Source: Microcaldota archaeon (GTDB taxonomy: Archaea > Micrarchaeota > Micrarchaeia > Micrarchaeales > Micrarchaeaceae). Taken from it: a stretch of DNA of 21,429 nt. Below, piece after piece: positions 1 to 7,930 of the stretch. The notes under the pieces are model-generated. The model did no database searches. It was given only the letters and a program-made list of their open reading frames with translations, and was not told the origin of the DNA. The translations under genes were made by a program, and so were the position numbers. How positions within the stretch are numbered: the first letter of the stretch is position 1; each line of letters opens with the position of its first letter. The stretch is from the NCBI GenBank assembly GCA_021785805.1, contig JAJYEJ010000010.1, forward strand, positions 1-21,429, read 5' to 3'.

Positions 1-21
1 AGCACTTCTCAGAGGAATTCC

Positions 22-717
22 ATGGATTCGATAAGCCACAGTAAGCAACGCATTCTTTGGGAACATGAGCACAAGAAGCCCAGTGTCCTGAAGCAGATGG
101 ATTCGGACAAACCGTCGAGCGGTGTTCTCAGATTCTTCGGCATGATCAAGGACATCGGCAGCGCTAAAGGCATAGAGATGTGCTGCGGAAAGGGCCGGAA
201 CGTGATATGGCTAGCCCGGAACGGAATAGATATGACAGGCTTCGACTTCTCCAAGAATGCGATATCGGAGGCCAGGAGGAGGGCGAGGGCAGCTAAAGTG
301 GACCATAGCGTTAAGCTTCTCCTGCAAGACGCGACACGGAGATGGAAATCCGAATCAGGCAGTTTCGATTTCGCTATCGACTGTTTTGCCTCTACCGATA
401 TAGAGAGCTACGAGGGCCGCTCGTTCGCTAGGGACGAGGCAGTAAGGGTCCTGAAACCAGGTGGATTGCTTATGGTCTATGCCCTTTCCACGGAGGACGA
501 GTTCCACAGGAATTTTGTCAGGACTTCGCAATTGCAGGAGAAGAACGCCTTCCTTCATCCGATGAACGGGAAGTTCTCCAAAACCTATGGCAAGGAGGAG
601 TTTCTTGAATTTTATTCTGGGCTGAAACTGATGGAGTTTAAACGTATCAGGAAATATGAGATTTTCTTCGGCAAGAGATACAAATGCAACCACATATGGG
701 CGGTGTTCCGGAAGTAG
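22..717 (+). CDS. Class I SAM-dependent methyltransferase
   Basis: A cytoplasmic methyltransferase of 231 residues, the usual length for a single Rossmann-type class I domain. Motif I is IEMCCGKGRN (residues 51-60), a variant of the glycine-rich SAM loop; an acidic residue ending the next strand is D75 in GFDFSKNA. FDFAIDCFAS (115-124) and LKPGGLL (144-150) are motif IV- and post-IV-like. The C-terminal KCNHIWAVFRK is a closing strand often seen in TehB/UbiE-like enzymes. The acceptor substrate cannot be read from the sequence. The start ATG follows AGAGGAATT at positions 11-19, a plausible ribosome binding site. The gene ends before a strong hairpin terminator, so it is probably transcribed apart from the MFS gene. 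The window begins 21 nt upstream, so its promoter and upstream neighbour are not visible. The family is clear, the substrate unknown. Confidence 0.85.
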   Translation: MDSISHSKQRILWEHEHKKPSVLKQMDSDKPSSGVLRFFGMIKDIGSAKGIEMCCGKGRNVIWLARNGIDMTGFDFSKNAISEARRRARAAKVDHSVKLLLQDATRRWKSESGSFDFAIDCFASTDIESYEGRSFARDEAVRVLKPGGLLMVYALSTEDEFHRNFVRTSQLQEKNAFLHPMNGKFSKTYGKEEFLEFYSGLKLMEFKRIRKYEIFFGKRYKCNHIWAVFRK

Positions 718-746
718 ACGGGGGAACTCTTCTGGTGAATCACTGG

Positions 747-789
747 TGCATCATCATACTTTGAGGTTGAGGATGATGCAAACCTTTTT
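747..789 (+). terminator. Hairpin plus T-run terminator after the methyltransferase
   Basis: TGCATCATC (747-755) pairs perfectly with GATGATGCA (772-780), leaving a 16-nt loop, and a T5 run follows at 785-789. A 9-bp stem followed by a T tract fits an intrinsic-type terminator for the methyltransferase gene, 30 nt past its stop codon. In archaea the T tract matters more than the stem; both are present here. Confidence 0.6.
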
Positions 790-841
790 GGCAGTTGGCA
801 ACCCATTCGCTATCTGCTGGATCGTTTTAGCGTGATGCTGC

Positions 842-2017
842 ATGACAGGCAAAGGCGGTTGGTTAGGAAGGGAGGTTCTTCTCATATCATTCTCCGCTTT
901 CTTCGCAGATCTCGGTTATCAGACAGTACAGGCTCTTTTCCCGATTTATCTTGTCATCACGCTCTCGTCCAGCGCGTTTTACTTCGGTATCGCTAACGCT
1001 ATCGCTTTCGGAGGAGGGGCGCTGCTGGCTTATGCTGGTGGTCTGCTAGGCAGCAGATATAGCAGGAAATGGCTTGCGGTGATAGGCAGTGCGTTCATAC
1101 TGCTGATGCCTCTGACAGGAGCGACATTCAATCCTTTCCTGGCGATTGCCCTCTTTGCCACAGGATGGTGGGCAAGGAACTTCAGGGTCCCTCCGAGAAG
1201 GGCTATGCTTACTGACGTAAGCAGAAAAAGCGATTATGGGAGGACATTCGGCTTCCTGCATGCCCTGGATATAGGAGGAGGGATGCTCTCGGTTATCTTG
1301 CTTCTGTTATTGCTCGGTTATGGCATTAATCAGAACGATATATTGCTTCTTACGGCTTTGCCGCTGCTGGTATCCGTCTTCCTGTTGGTCGTGACTCCGG
1401 ATATAAGGAAAAAGCAGCGCCTCGTGCGGATTGGGGCTAAGGCCAGCTCCGTGATAAGGGCGAAGAAGGGCGCATTCAATGGGGTGATACTAGCTACGGC
1501 GCTTTACGGCTTCAGCTATTATAGCCTGGGCTTCCCGATACTCACTATAGCGAAGAGCTCTAACGTCCTCCTGGGGATCGGGTCTTATGGCGTCTATCTC
1601 GGCGTGTCTGCGGTTACCGGTTATTATATAGGCTCCAGGAAGAGGCTCAACAAGGTGAAGGCGCTCGGTTACCTCGGTTATATGCTGTCCGGAGTAGGCA
1701 CAGGGATCCTGGCCTTAGGATACGCGTTCGGAGCCAATTTTGGCGTATTTTACACAGGAGTGGCGCTGATGGGCTTCGGATTGGGCGTCATAGAGACGAT
1801 GGAGCCCACTATCATATCATTGGTCAAGAGCGTGGTAAGGCTCGATGCCGGAATGGGCGCGCTCCAGGGAGCTCGCGGCTTAGGCCTCTTTTTCGCCAAC
1901 CTGGTAATGGGGCTCCTCTATCTGGTAAGCCCAACGTATTCGTACCTCTACGCCGCAATAGTCTCGATCGCCGCTGGCGCGTTGATGATTTATTTCGGAA
2001 GGGATTTCTCCACATAG
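842..2017 (+). CDS. Major facilitator superfamily (MFS) transporter
   Basis: A polytopic membrane transporter of 391 residues, typical for a 12-helix MFS carrier. Hydrophobic segments alternate with short basic loops, for example GSRYSRKW in the first half, near the usual place of the MFS signature loop (helix 2-3), and a central basic loop (DIRKKQRLVR and the following residues, roughly 182-205) separating two six-helix halves. The segment WWARNFRVPPRRAMLTDVS (about residues 103-121) resembles a family of archaeal and bacterial MFS exporters, but the substrate cannot be deduced. The ATG is preceded by GTGAT five nt upstream, the same ribosome-binding motif used by several other genes here. 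It converges with the nuo operon, whose last gene ends 62 nt away. Family confident, role (efflux or uptake) not assignable. Confidence 0.85.
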   Translation: MTGKGGWLGREVLLISFSAFFADLGYQTVQALFPIYLVITLSSSAFYFGIANAIAFGGGALLAYAGGLLGSRYSRKWLAVIGSAFILLMPLTGATFNPFLAIALFATGWWARNFRVPPRRAMLTDVSRKSDYGRTFGFLHALDIGGGMLSVILLLLLLGYGINQNDILLLTALPLLVSVFLLVVTPDIRKKQRLVRIGAKASSVIRAKKGAFNGVILATALYGFSYYSLGFPILTIAKSSNVLLGIGSYGVYLGVSAVTGYYIGSRKRLNKVKALGYLGYMLSGVGTGILALGYAFGANFGVFYTGVALMGFGLGVIETMEPTIISLVKSVVRLDAGMGALQGARGLGLFFANLVMGLLYLVSPTYSYLYAAIVSIAAGALMIYFGRDFST

Positions 2018-2056
2018 ATCAGATGAAGAAATAACCGCTTATGTCCCCACCGGGCA

Positions 2057-2075
2057 GGTTGGATGCTGATCAACC
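2057..2075. terminator. Possible bidirectional terminator hairpin between converging genes
   Basis: GGTTG (2057-2061) pairs with CAACC (2071-2075), with one extra G-T pair inside and a 7-nt loop. It lies in the 62-nt gap where the MFS gene and nuoN converge, where a shared terminator would be expected. There is no good T tract on either side, so this is weak. Confidence 0.3.
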
Positions 2076-2079
2076 ATAT

Positions 2080-3489
2080 TCATATAGCAAGAAGGGCAGC
2101 GCTCGCCTGCGATGCGGCAGCTATGAGGAACTGTGGCACCAACCCAAGCACCAGGACAGCTATCACTGAGATTACTGAGACCGCAGATACGCTCCACCCC
2201 ATCCTTAGGCTGCGCACCTCCTCTTTCTTCGAGTACATCGCCATTATCACCTTCGCATAATAGTAAACCGAGATGAAGCTGTTGAATATGCCTATGGCAG
2301 CAAGGAACAGTAGGTTACTGTAGATGGCGCTGGTGAACAGCAGGAACTTGCCCACAAACCCTATGAGCGGCGGTATCCCGATAAGGGAGAGCATCAATAT
2401 GGTCAATGTGAACGCCGCGAAGCCATTCCTCCTGCTCAAGGCGGTGTAATCCTTTAACGACTTTATGTTATTCTCCTCCAGCCAGAGTATTACAGCAAAT
2501 ATCGCGATTATGGCAAGTGCATGCGCGACTATCTGGAATATGCTCGCCTCGATACCGTACTGTGTTGCCACTGCGATGCCGATCATTATGTATCCTGCCT
2601 GTGATATCGAGGAATATGCGAATAGTCTCTTGACGTTGTCCTGGACAAGCGCCACTATGTTGCCGTAGAACATCGTCGCTATCGCCAGGGCTATGAAGAG
2701 TTGGGAGAACACCGATGACAACGGCACGAGCGCTATGAAGAATACCTCCATTATCGCGACGAACGCCACCTTCTTGTTTATCCCGGACATCATGGCGGTA
2801 ATATTGCCCTGCGCTCCCTGATATACGTCGGGGACCCAGAGGTTGAACGGAAAGAGCGATGCTTCGAATGCCAGCGATATCACGAACAACACAACTGCAA
2901 GAAGCACCAGGTAGTTGCCCTGTCCCGAACCTATATGCAACGCCGTCAGAGATAGTTGTGCGTTGAAGGGGAATACCAGGGCTAGGGCGAAGCTGAACGC
3001 CGCAATCGCCGTAGCTGCCATCACGAACAGTTTTACTGCGGATTCTATGCCCTGCTTTCCGTTTATCATTATCATGAATGCGGTGGGCAAAGCCATGAGC
3101 TCTATTCCCAAGAAGACCGATATCAGTGAATTAGCCATGGTAACTACATACATCCCCGCTATCGTGAATCCGAATAACGCTGAGAAACTTATGTAATCCT
3201 GCGAATACTCGTAGGAGATGATGTTTACCAATACCAGCAGTATTGAGAACAGGGAGATGAAGAACATTGAGAACTGGCTTATCCTGAATGCGCTGAACGG
3301 CACTATGCTTGAGTCCGACGCGAAGAGGGATGACGCGGTCAGCGCTATCGCCACCAGAAGTATCGTGCTGATGGCGAACTGCGCCTTTTTGTTTTTGTGC
3401 ATGACGGAGAATATCCCGGAAGCTACAAGAAGTCCCTGCGCAAGGAACAGCGCATATTGCAACATATTTTCATCTATCATCATAATCAT
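2080..3489 (-). CDS. nuoN: NADH-quinone oxidoreductase-like subunit N (NuoN, antiporter-like)
   Basis: The third antiporter-like subunit of complex I: 469 residues, close to the usual 460-490, with about 14 predicted membrane helices. Seen directly: FLGIELMALP (residues 126-135) with the conserved transmembrane-5 Glu at E130; PFNLWVPDVYQGA (214-226), the NuoN signature; K239 in NKKVAF; and GFVGKFLLF with the distal Lys. Oddity: by eye alignment to E. coli NuoN the essential transmembrane-7 Lys (K217, in FKLSLVPFHLW) is E209 here (FEASLFPFNLW), and the following His is Asn. It is the last gene of the nuo unit; its start lies 1 nt past the nuoM stop. ATG codons at 3483 and 3480 are alternative starts. 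The cofactor feeding this complex (NADH, F420H2, ferredoxin) cannot be read from this subunit. Confidence 0.93.
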   Translation of the reverse strand: MIMMIDENMLQYALFLAQGLLVASGIFSVMHKNKKAQFAISTILLVAIALTASSLFASDSSIVPFSAFRISQFSMFFISLFSILLVLVNIISYEYSQDYISFSALFGFTIAGMYVVTMANSLISVFLGIELMALPTAFMIMINGKQGIESAVKLFVMAATAIAAFSFALALVFPFNAQLSLTALHIGSGQGNYLVLLAVVLFVISLAFEASLFPFNLWVPDVYQGAQGNITAMMSGINKKVAFVAIMEVFFIALVPLSSVFSQLFIALAIATMFYGNIVALVQDNVKRLFAYSSISQAGYIMIGIAVATQYGIEASIFQIVAHALAIIAIFAVILWLEENNIKSLKDYTALSRRNGFAAFTLTILMLSLIGIPPLIGFVGKFLLFTSAIYSNLLFLAAIGIFNSFISVYYYAKVIMAMYSKKEEVRSLRMGWSVSAVSVISVIAVLVLGLVPQFLIAAASQASAALLAI

Positions 3490-3490
3490 C

Positions 3491-4906
3491 TCATATCCCG
3501 AACAGCTTCAGAATCACGAAAGGCAGGATTCCGAACAGCAGTATGAAGAACAGGAGTATCGCGTAGCCCGCATTCTGAGATCTGCCGATGTACGCCACGG
3601 CGTTCGACTTCCGCTTCACCGATAGGAAAGACCTGTTCACCACATAGTACAGGAAGGCTCCGAGCAGTGCCAGCGCAGCCAGGGGAATGGCGCCGTATAT
3701 CCCGAAGGCGCCTATCGCACCTATGAATATGAGCACGTCGCCGATGAATGCGGTGGTGAGCGGCACACCGGTTGTCGCGAATATCCCGAGAAGGAAGGCG
3801 TATGTCGTTGAGATCGTATTCCGCACTACTCCAGAAACGCTCCTTATGTCCCTGTCGGCGAACATGTAGCCGACCGATCCCGCGGCGAGGAACATCAGCG
3901 CCACAGTGAGTCCGTGGGCCAGCATGGCATAGGTCGCTCCGGCTGTGCCGAAGGCGCTCAATGACGCTATCCCTACGAGTATTATGCTCATCTCGACTAT
4001 GGTCGTGTATGCGACTATCCTCTTTATGTCATGCTGTACCATGAGGACAAGCACCGAATAGAACGCGGAGAATGCGGCTAGTATCATGACGGGGACCATG
4101 TAGGCTGACGCTATGGGCAGCATCGAGAACAGCAACAGCATCCCGTACCCCCCGAACTTTGTCAGCACCCCTGAAAGCAGCATGGACCCCTGTGTCGACG
4201 CTTCGGTGTGGGCGTCGGGGAGCCAGAGGTGGACCGGGAATACAGGCATGTTTATCAGGAACGCTATGAACAGGACGAAGAATATCAGCCCCTGTGTCGA
4301 TTTCGAGACGGTCGATGCCACTGATGTTATGTACGCTATGTCGAACGAGTGGATCGGGGTGTAGAAGTACACCATCATTATACCCAGGAGCAGAAGCAGG
4401 CTTGCCAGAAGCTCGTATATGAGGAACTTCATCGCCGCATGCCTCCTATTCGCTGAACCCAACATGTATATCATGAAGAACAGGGCGACTACCCCTACAT
4501 CCCAGAAGATGAAGAAAAGCAGAAGGTTGGCTGACGAGAAAAGCCCTATGGCGGCGAGCTCGAAGAGCAGCACTAGGCTGCTTGACACCCTCAGACGCTC
4601 CATCTCCACGTTGCCTGACAGCAAGGTGACAAACGCGACTATCGATGCCATCACTATGAGCACAAGCGACACGGCAGTCAACCTGAAGTCCAGGAGCACG
4701 TTCAGTTGGGGGATGTAGCTCGCCAGCGACTCGCCCGTGCCGAAGCTTCCGGTGTACAAAACGGTGCCCAACAGCGCGAATGCAAGGACCGCAGCCACAG
4801 CGGATCCCGCTATTGCCGCCAACCTGCTTGCGTTGCCTTTCAGCATTGCCGATGCTACAAGAGTAAGGGCGAGCACAGCAAGCATTATCCCTATGAACGG
4901 CAGCAT
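3491..4906 (-). CDS. nuoM: NADH-quinone oxidoreductase-like subunit M (NuoM, antiporter-like)
   Basis: An antiporter-like subunit of the complex I membrane arm; 471 residues against about 500 in bacteria, with about 14 membrane helices. The signature HLWLPDAHTEASTQGS (226-241) is clear, with the canonical Pro of EAPT replaced by Ser. The central Lys is retained (K250 in LTKFGGYG), as is HGLTVALMF (331-339). Three residues tied to proton transfer differ from E. coli by eye alignment: the transmembrane-5 Glu (E144) is D136 in FFIFWDVG, the transmembrane-7 Lys (K234, in FAVKMP) is N219 in FLINMP, and the transmembrane-12 Glu (E407) is D390 in FIGDVLIF. The start ATG has GTGAT three nt upstream, overlapping the region just past the nuoL stop (9-nt gap). 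Family assignment is secure; pump stoichiometry is uncertain. Confidence 0.93.
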   Translation of the reverse strand: MLPFIGIMLAVLALTLVASAMLKGNASRLAAIAGSAVAAVLAFALLGTVLYTGSFGTGESLASYIPQLNVLLDFRLTAVSLVLIVMASIVAFVTLLSGNVEMERLRVSSSLVLLFELAAIGLFSSANLLLFFIFWDVGVVALFFMIYMLGSANRRHAAMKFLIYELLASLLLLLGIMMVYFYTPIHSFDIAYITSVASTVSKSTQGLIFFVLFIAFLINMPVFPVHLWLPDAHTEASTQGSMLLSGVLTKFGGYGMLLLFSMLPIASAYMVPVMILAAFSAFYSVLVLMVQHDIKRIVAYTTIVEMSIILVGIASLSAFGTAGATYAMLAHGLTVALMFLAAGSVGYMFADRDIRSVSGVVRNTISTTYAFLLGIFATTGVPLTTAFIGDVLIFIGAIGAFGIYGAIPLAALALLGAFLYYVVNRSFLSVKRKSNAVAYIGRSQNAGYAILLFFILLFGILPFVILKLFGI

Positions 4907-4915
4907 GGCATCACA

Positions 4916-6685
4916 TCATAACACAACAGCAAGCAACAATATCACGAATCCGATTATGAATGCGGCTACATACGTGTTCGTCTGCCCGGTCTCCATCTTC
5001 TTCAGGACATCGCCGATCTTGACGAACATGCTTGAAAGCGCATATATCGACTTGTCGAAAGCATAATCTATAGAGCCGACAGCAGACGCCGCCAGTGATA
5101 CGGCTTTCGTAATGTATACATACACGGCATTGACGGCCATGCTGTTCAGCATGATCTTATGGAACGTGGGATGGGTTGAAGACAGATATGACCTGTTTCC
5201 CTTTGCATACACGTAGTATGCGGCAAGAGCGCCCATTAGCACGACGACGGTATCGACAATCGAGCCAGTTATGCTGATGACCGGATATGTAAGCCCTAGA
5301 AGGTATCTTGGAAGGTATAGGTAAGCCAGCGAGGACGCCACCACAGCGATTGCCAGGATGTACGCAGGAGCTGCCATCCATTTCGACATCGTCTTCGCAT
5401 TCACTACGATCTCCCTGTCCTCCTCCAAGGGAGCCTTTCTTGACGGGATTATGAGCCATCTGAATATGTAGAAGCTGCTAAGGATCTCGACAAGGAGCAG
5501 CAACGCGTATATCACCGCATTGGATGCTACAGACTCTACGGCAGCTTTTCCGAAGAATCCGCTGAGCGGGAAGATGCCGGCAAGGGATGCGGACCCTATC
5601 AGCGCGCTTATAAGTACGCCTTTCCTCGCGCCTGACTCGTATACATTATATATGTCCTCCTTGTCCGTGTTTATCCTCATTATAGACCCGGCGTCCATGA
5701 AAAGGAGGGCCTTGTAGAATGCCTGAACCAGGAAGAGCAGCATCGCTGCATATATTGCATTGAATCCTAGCGCCACGAACATCAATCCCATATCTTCCAT
5801 GGTCGAATATGCCAGAATCCTCTTTATGTGCCTCTCTGCGATGGCATTCGTCGCCCCGATTAACGCAGTCACGATCCCTACGATTATGAGAAGCCACTGC
5901 AGGTGCACGGCCACTATAACTGGGAGCAGCACCGCAATCAGGAACACTCCGGCCTTGACCATCGTAGAGGAATGGAGGAACGCCGACACTGGAGTAGGTC
6001 CTTCCATCGCATCGGCAAGCCATTCGTGGAATGGGAACTGCGCCGATTTTGTAAATGCGGCAAGTGTGATGAGTATCATGGCGACCTGAAGCGCCTGGGA
6101 GTCGGCGACCGTAGCCAGCGCGGCGAACTCGAACGTGTGGTAGGTGCTCCATATCAGCAGCATGCCCATCAGCATCATTATGTCCCCGATCAGTATCGTG
6201 GTTATCGCCTTCCTTGCGGCCACGGGTGCCTTTTCCCGCCAGTACCAGAAGCCTATCAGCAGGTAGCTCGTTATCCCTAGCATCTCCCACGCTATGAACA
6301 TCGTTATAAAGTTCCCCGATATCGCGAATAGCATCATCGCAGCTGCGAATATACACATCTCGGTGTAGAATCGCGACTGTTCGCTAAGTGTGTCCAGGTA
6401 GCCTATCGAATATGCGAATATCAAGGGGGTTATTCCTGCCACTATCAGCAGTAGGAAGGCATTCAGCGGGTTAGTGGCTATCGAGATCCCGAATGAGTAT
6501 CCGGCTATGCTGAACCAGTCAAGTCTCGACACGCCCTGTGGGCCCATCGCCACGTATATCGCAATGACCAGCGACAGTATGCTCGCTGAAAGCGCAACCC
6601 ATCTTATCGCCTTAGGCTTCTTGCCCAGCGCCAATGACAGCAGTGCAGCGGCGACCAATGGAACTATCACGAACAATGCAAGCAT
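4916..6685 (-). CDS. nuoL: NADH-quinone oxidoreductase-like subunit L (NuoL, antiporter-like)
   Basis: The distal antiporter-like subunit of complex I; 589 residues against about 613 in E. coli. The antiporter core is canonical: WEMLGITSYLLIGFW (133-147) with E134; K213 in FTKSAQFPFHEW; DAMEGPTPVSAFLHSST (225-241) with H238; K244; K325 in YKALLFM; and K380 in FFGKAA, where the Asp that follows this Lys in E. coli (D400) is Ala. A long C-terminal extension with a final hydrophobic helix (about 571-589) is consistent with the lateral helix and last transmembrane helix that clamp the membrane arm. A good ribosome binding site, AAGGAGTGAT, lies three nt before the ATG and overlaps the end of nuoK. 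Unlike NuoM and NuoN here, NuoL keeps its Glu and Lys pair. Confidence 0.95.
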   Translation of the reverse strand: MLALFVIVPLVAAALLSLALGKKPKAIRWVALSASILSLVIAIYVAMGPQGVSRLDWFSIAGYSFGISIATNPLNAFLLLIVAGITPLIFAYSIGYLDTLSEQSRFYTEMCIFAAAMMLFAISGNFITMFIAWEMLGITSYLLIGFWYWREKAPVAARKAITTILIGDIMMLMGMLLIWSTYHTFEFAALATVADSQALQVAMILITLAAFTKSAQFPFHEWLADAMEGPTPVSAFLHSSTMVKAGVFLIAVLLPVIVAVHLQWLLIIVGIVTALIGATNAIAERHIKRILAYSTMEDMGLMFVALGFNAIYAAMLLFLVQAFYKALLFMDAGSIMRINTDKEDIYNVYESGARKGVLISALIGSASLAGIFPLSGFFGKAAVESVASNAVIYALLLLVEILSSFYIFRWLIIPSRKAPLEEDREIVVNAKTMSKWMAAPAYILAIAVVASSLAYLYLPRYLLGLTYPVISITGSIVDTVVVLMGALAAYYVYAKGNRSYLSSTHPTFHKIMLNSMAVNAVYVYITKAVSLAASAVGSIDYAFDKSIYALSSMFVKIGDVLKKMETGQTNTYVAAFIIGFVILLLAVVL

Positions 6686-6689
6686 ATCA

Positions 6690-6989
6690 TCACTCCTTGA
6701 ACTTCGAAAGCCTTGTCACGTCAAGACTCATCTCGAACCTCGACATGTACCTGTAGAACGCTATGAGCACCATCGCCTCCGCTGCGGCTACGCCCCAGAT
6801 GCTGAACAGCAGCAGCATTATGTTCCCCTGGGTGGAGTAATAGAAGAATGTCACTGCCAGGAGCGTTGCGGAGACAAGCGCCACCTCTATCGACAGTATC
6901 ATCAGCAGGAAATGTCTTGTTGCTGCGACACCGCTTATCCCCAGGGCGAAGAGCGCAAAGCTCAGTATCATGAAGAACTCCGATATCAT
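6690..6989 (-). CDS. nuoK: NADH-quinone oxidoreductase-like subunit K (NuoK)
   Basis: The small MrpC-like membrane subunit, 99 residues (E. coli NuoK is 100) with three helices. Both membrane glutamates needed for proton transfer are present: E35 in ILSIEVAL (E. coli E36) and E71 in VAAAEAMVLIAFYR (E. coli E72). The ATG overlaps the nuoJ stop as ATGA, so translation is probably coupled, and GAGGTGTGA stands four nt upstream as a ribosome binding site. It ends 4 nt before the nuoL start. Confidence 0.94.
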   Translation of the reverse strand: MISEFFMILSFALFALGISGVAATRHFLLMILSIEVALVSATLLAVTFFYYSTQGNIMLLLFSIWGVAAAEAMVLIAFYRYMSRFEMSLDVTRLSKFKE

Positions 6990-7492
6990 CTTGTCACACC
7001 TCGCCTTACCTTCGACTTCGTATCTATCTTCTTTAGTAGTATTATGGAGCTAAGGGCTATCCCGAACAGCAGGACGGCAAGTATGTAGAATAGGCTAATG
7101 CTGCTGTTGAGGGAGCTGACGGCTGAACCGGTATCGAGGACGTTCCGCGAGGAACCCTGGAACTGGGCCTGTCCGCTCAGCAGCGGATATGACATAGCGG
7201 CGAAGACCGTGAGCCACAGCACAACAAGCGCAATCATCCTCGTATGCCTGAAGTGCGACAGTGACGCTGATGCGACCCCCACGAACAGGAATGTCGATAT
7301 CCCGCCTATCATTATGAAGAGCTGGATTATCGCGAGCAACGGCTGGTTGAGCATCACGAACAATAGGGAATTTACGAAGAAGAGCACCGCAAGAGCCGTC
7401 GCGGCATGCAACATGTCCTTAAAGAGGAACACGAGCAGGGAGGAGAGCACGGCGGCGACTGAGACCGCTGCAAACAATATCAGGTATGTCAT
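6986..7492 (-). CDS. nuoJ: NADH-quinone oxidoreductase-like subunit J (NuoJ)
   Basis: The NuoJ/ND6-type membrane subunit of 168 residues with about five hydrophobic helices. The third helix, IIQLFIMIGGISTFLF (about 55-70), aligns with the bacterial ALEIIVYAGAIMVLF and the plastid NdhG AAQVLIYVGAINVLI. Gln at 57 is therefore not unusual, but the conserved Tyr near the pi-bulge is Met61. Family assignment rests on this helix, on size and on its position between nuoI and nuoK. It begins 33 nt after the nuoI stop, with a G-rich GGTGGTAGTGG stretch just upstream as a likely ribosome binding site. Confidence 0.88.
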   Translation of the reverse strand: MTYLILFAAVSVAAVLSSLLVFLFKDMLHAATALAVLFFVNSLLFVMLNQPLLAIIQLFIMIGGISTFLFVGVASASLSHFRHTRMIALVVLWLTVFAAMSYPLLSGQAQFQGSSRNVLDTGSAVSSLNSSISLFYILAVLLFGIALSSIILLKKIDTKSKVRRGVTR

Positions 7493-7525
7493 TGTACCAC
7501 TACCACCGTCCTCGCTATAGCCGGG

Positions 7526-7930
7526 TCATTCCAGGTCCTCAGGCCTCTTTATGAACTCCCTCCTGTCATACTTCTCGAAATCGTAATCCTTGGTCAGCAC
7601 TAGGCAGAACGTCGGGCACACCTCCTCGCACAGGGCGCAGAAGAGGCAGCGTTCCAGGTTTATCTCCGGCATCTGCTTCTCACCCTTTTCGGTGTCCACC
7701 TTCACCATCGTTATCGTCTGGTTCGGGCAGATCCTTGCGCACGCTGCGCAGCTTATGCAGGTCTTCATGTCCAGTTTGTGTATCCCCCTATAGGTATCGA
7801 CCAAGCCCTCCTTGTTCTCCGGATATTCCAATGTGCTGGGCCGCTTTGCCATCTCTTCTACGACCTTTACTATCGGCTTCAATATCACCATCGCTCCACC
7901 CCGCTTCGTTTGCCTCCACCTGCCTTGCAT
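7526..7930 (-). CDS. nuoI: NADH-quinone oxidoreductase-like subunit I (NuoI, 2x[4Fe-4S])
   Basis: The ferredoxin-like subunit carrying clusters N6a and N6b, which pass electrons to the NuoB cluster. Two full CxxCxxCxxxCP motifs are present: C58-C61-C64-C68 (CISCAACARICP) and C95-C98-C101-C105 (CLFCALCEEVCP). The protein is short, 134 residues, close to the usual core without extra tails. The long start is an ATG directly after the nuoH TGA, which leaves no room for a ribosome binding site. The Met at residue 14 (ATG at 7891), preceded by GGGGTGGAG, is an attractive alternative and removes a basic 13-residue leader that is not typical of the family. It is the only hydrophilic, redox-active complex I subunit in the window. 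Confidence 0.93.
   Translation of the reverse strand: MQGRWRQTKRGGAMVILKPIVKVVEEMAKRPSTLEYPENKEGLVDTYRGIHKLDMKTCISCAACARICPNQTITMVKVDTEKGEKQMPEINLERCLFCALCEEVCPTFCLVLTKDYDFEKYDRREFIKRPEDLE

Noticed and set aside
5646..6356. 236-residue open frame antisense-phase within nuoL
   Set aside because: Same strand as nuoL but another frame. It is rich in Arg, Gly, His and Asp with no family resemblance; nuoL in this stretch has all its catalytic motifs.
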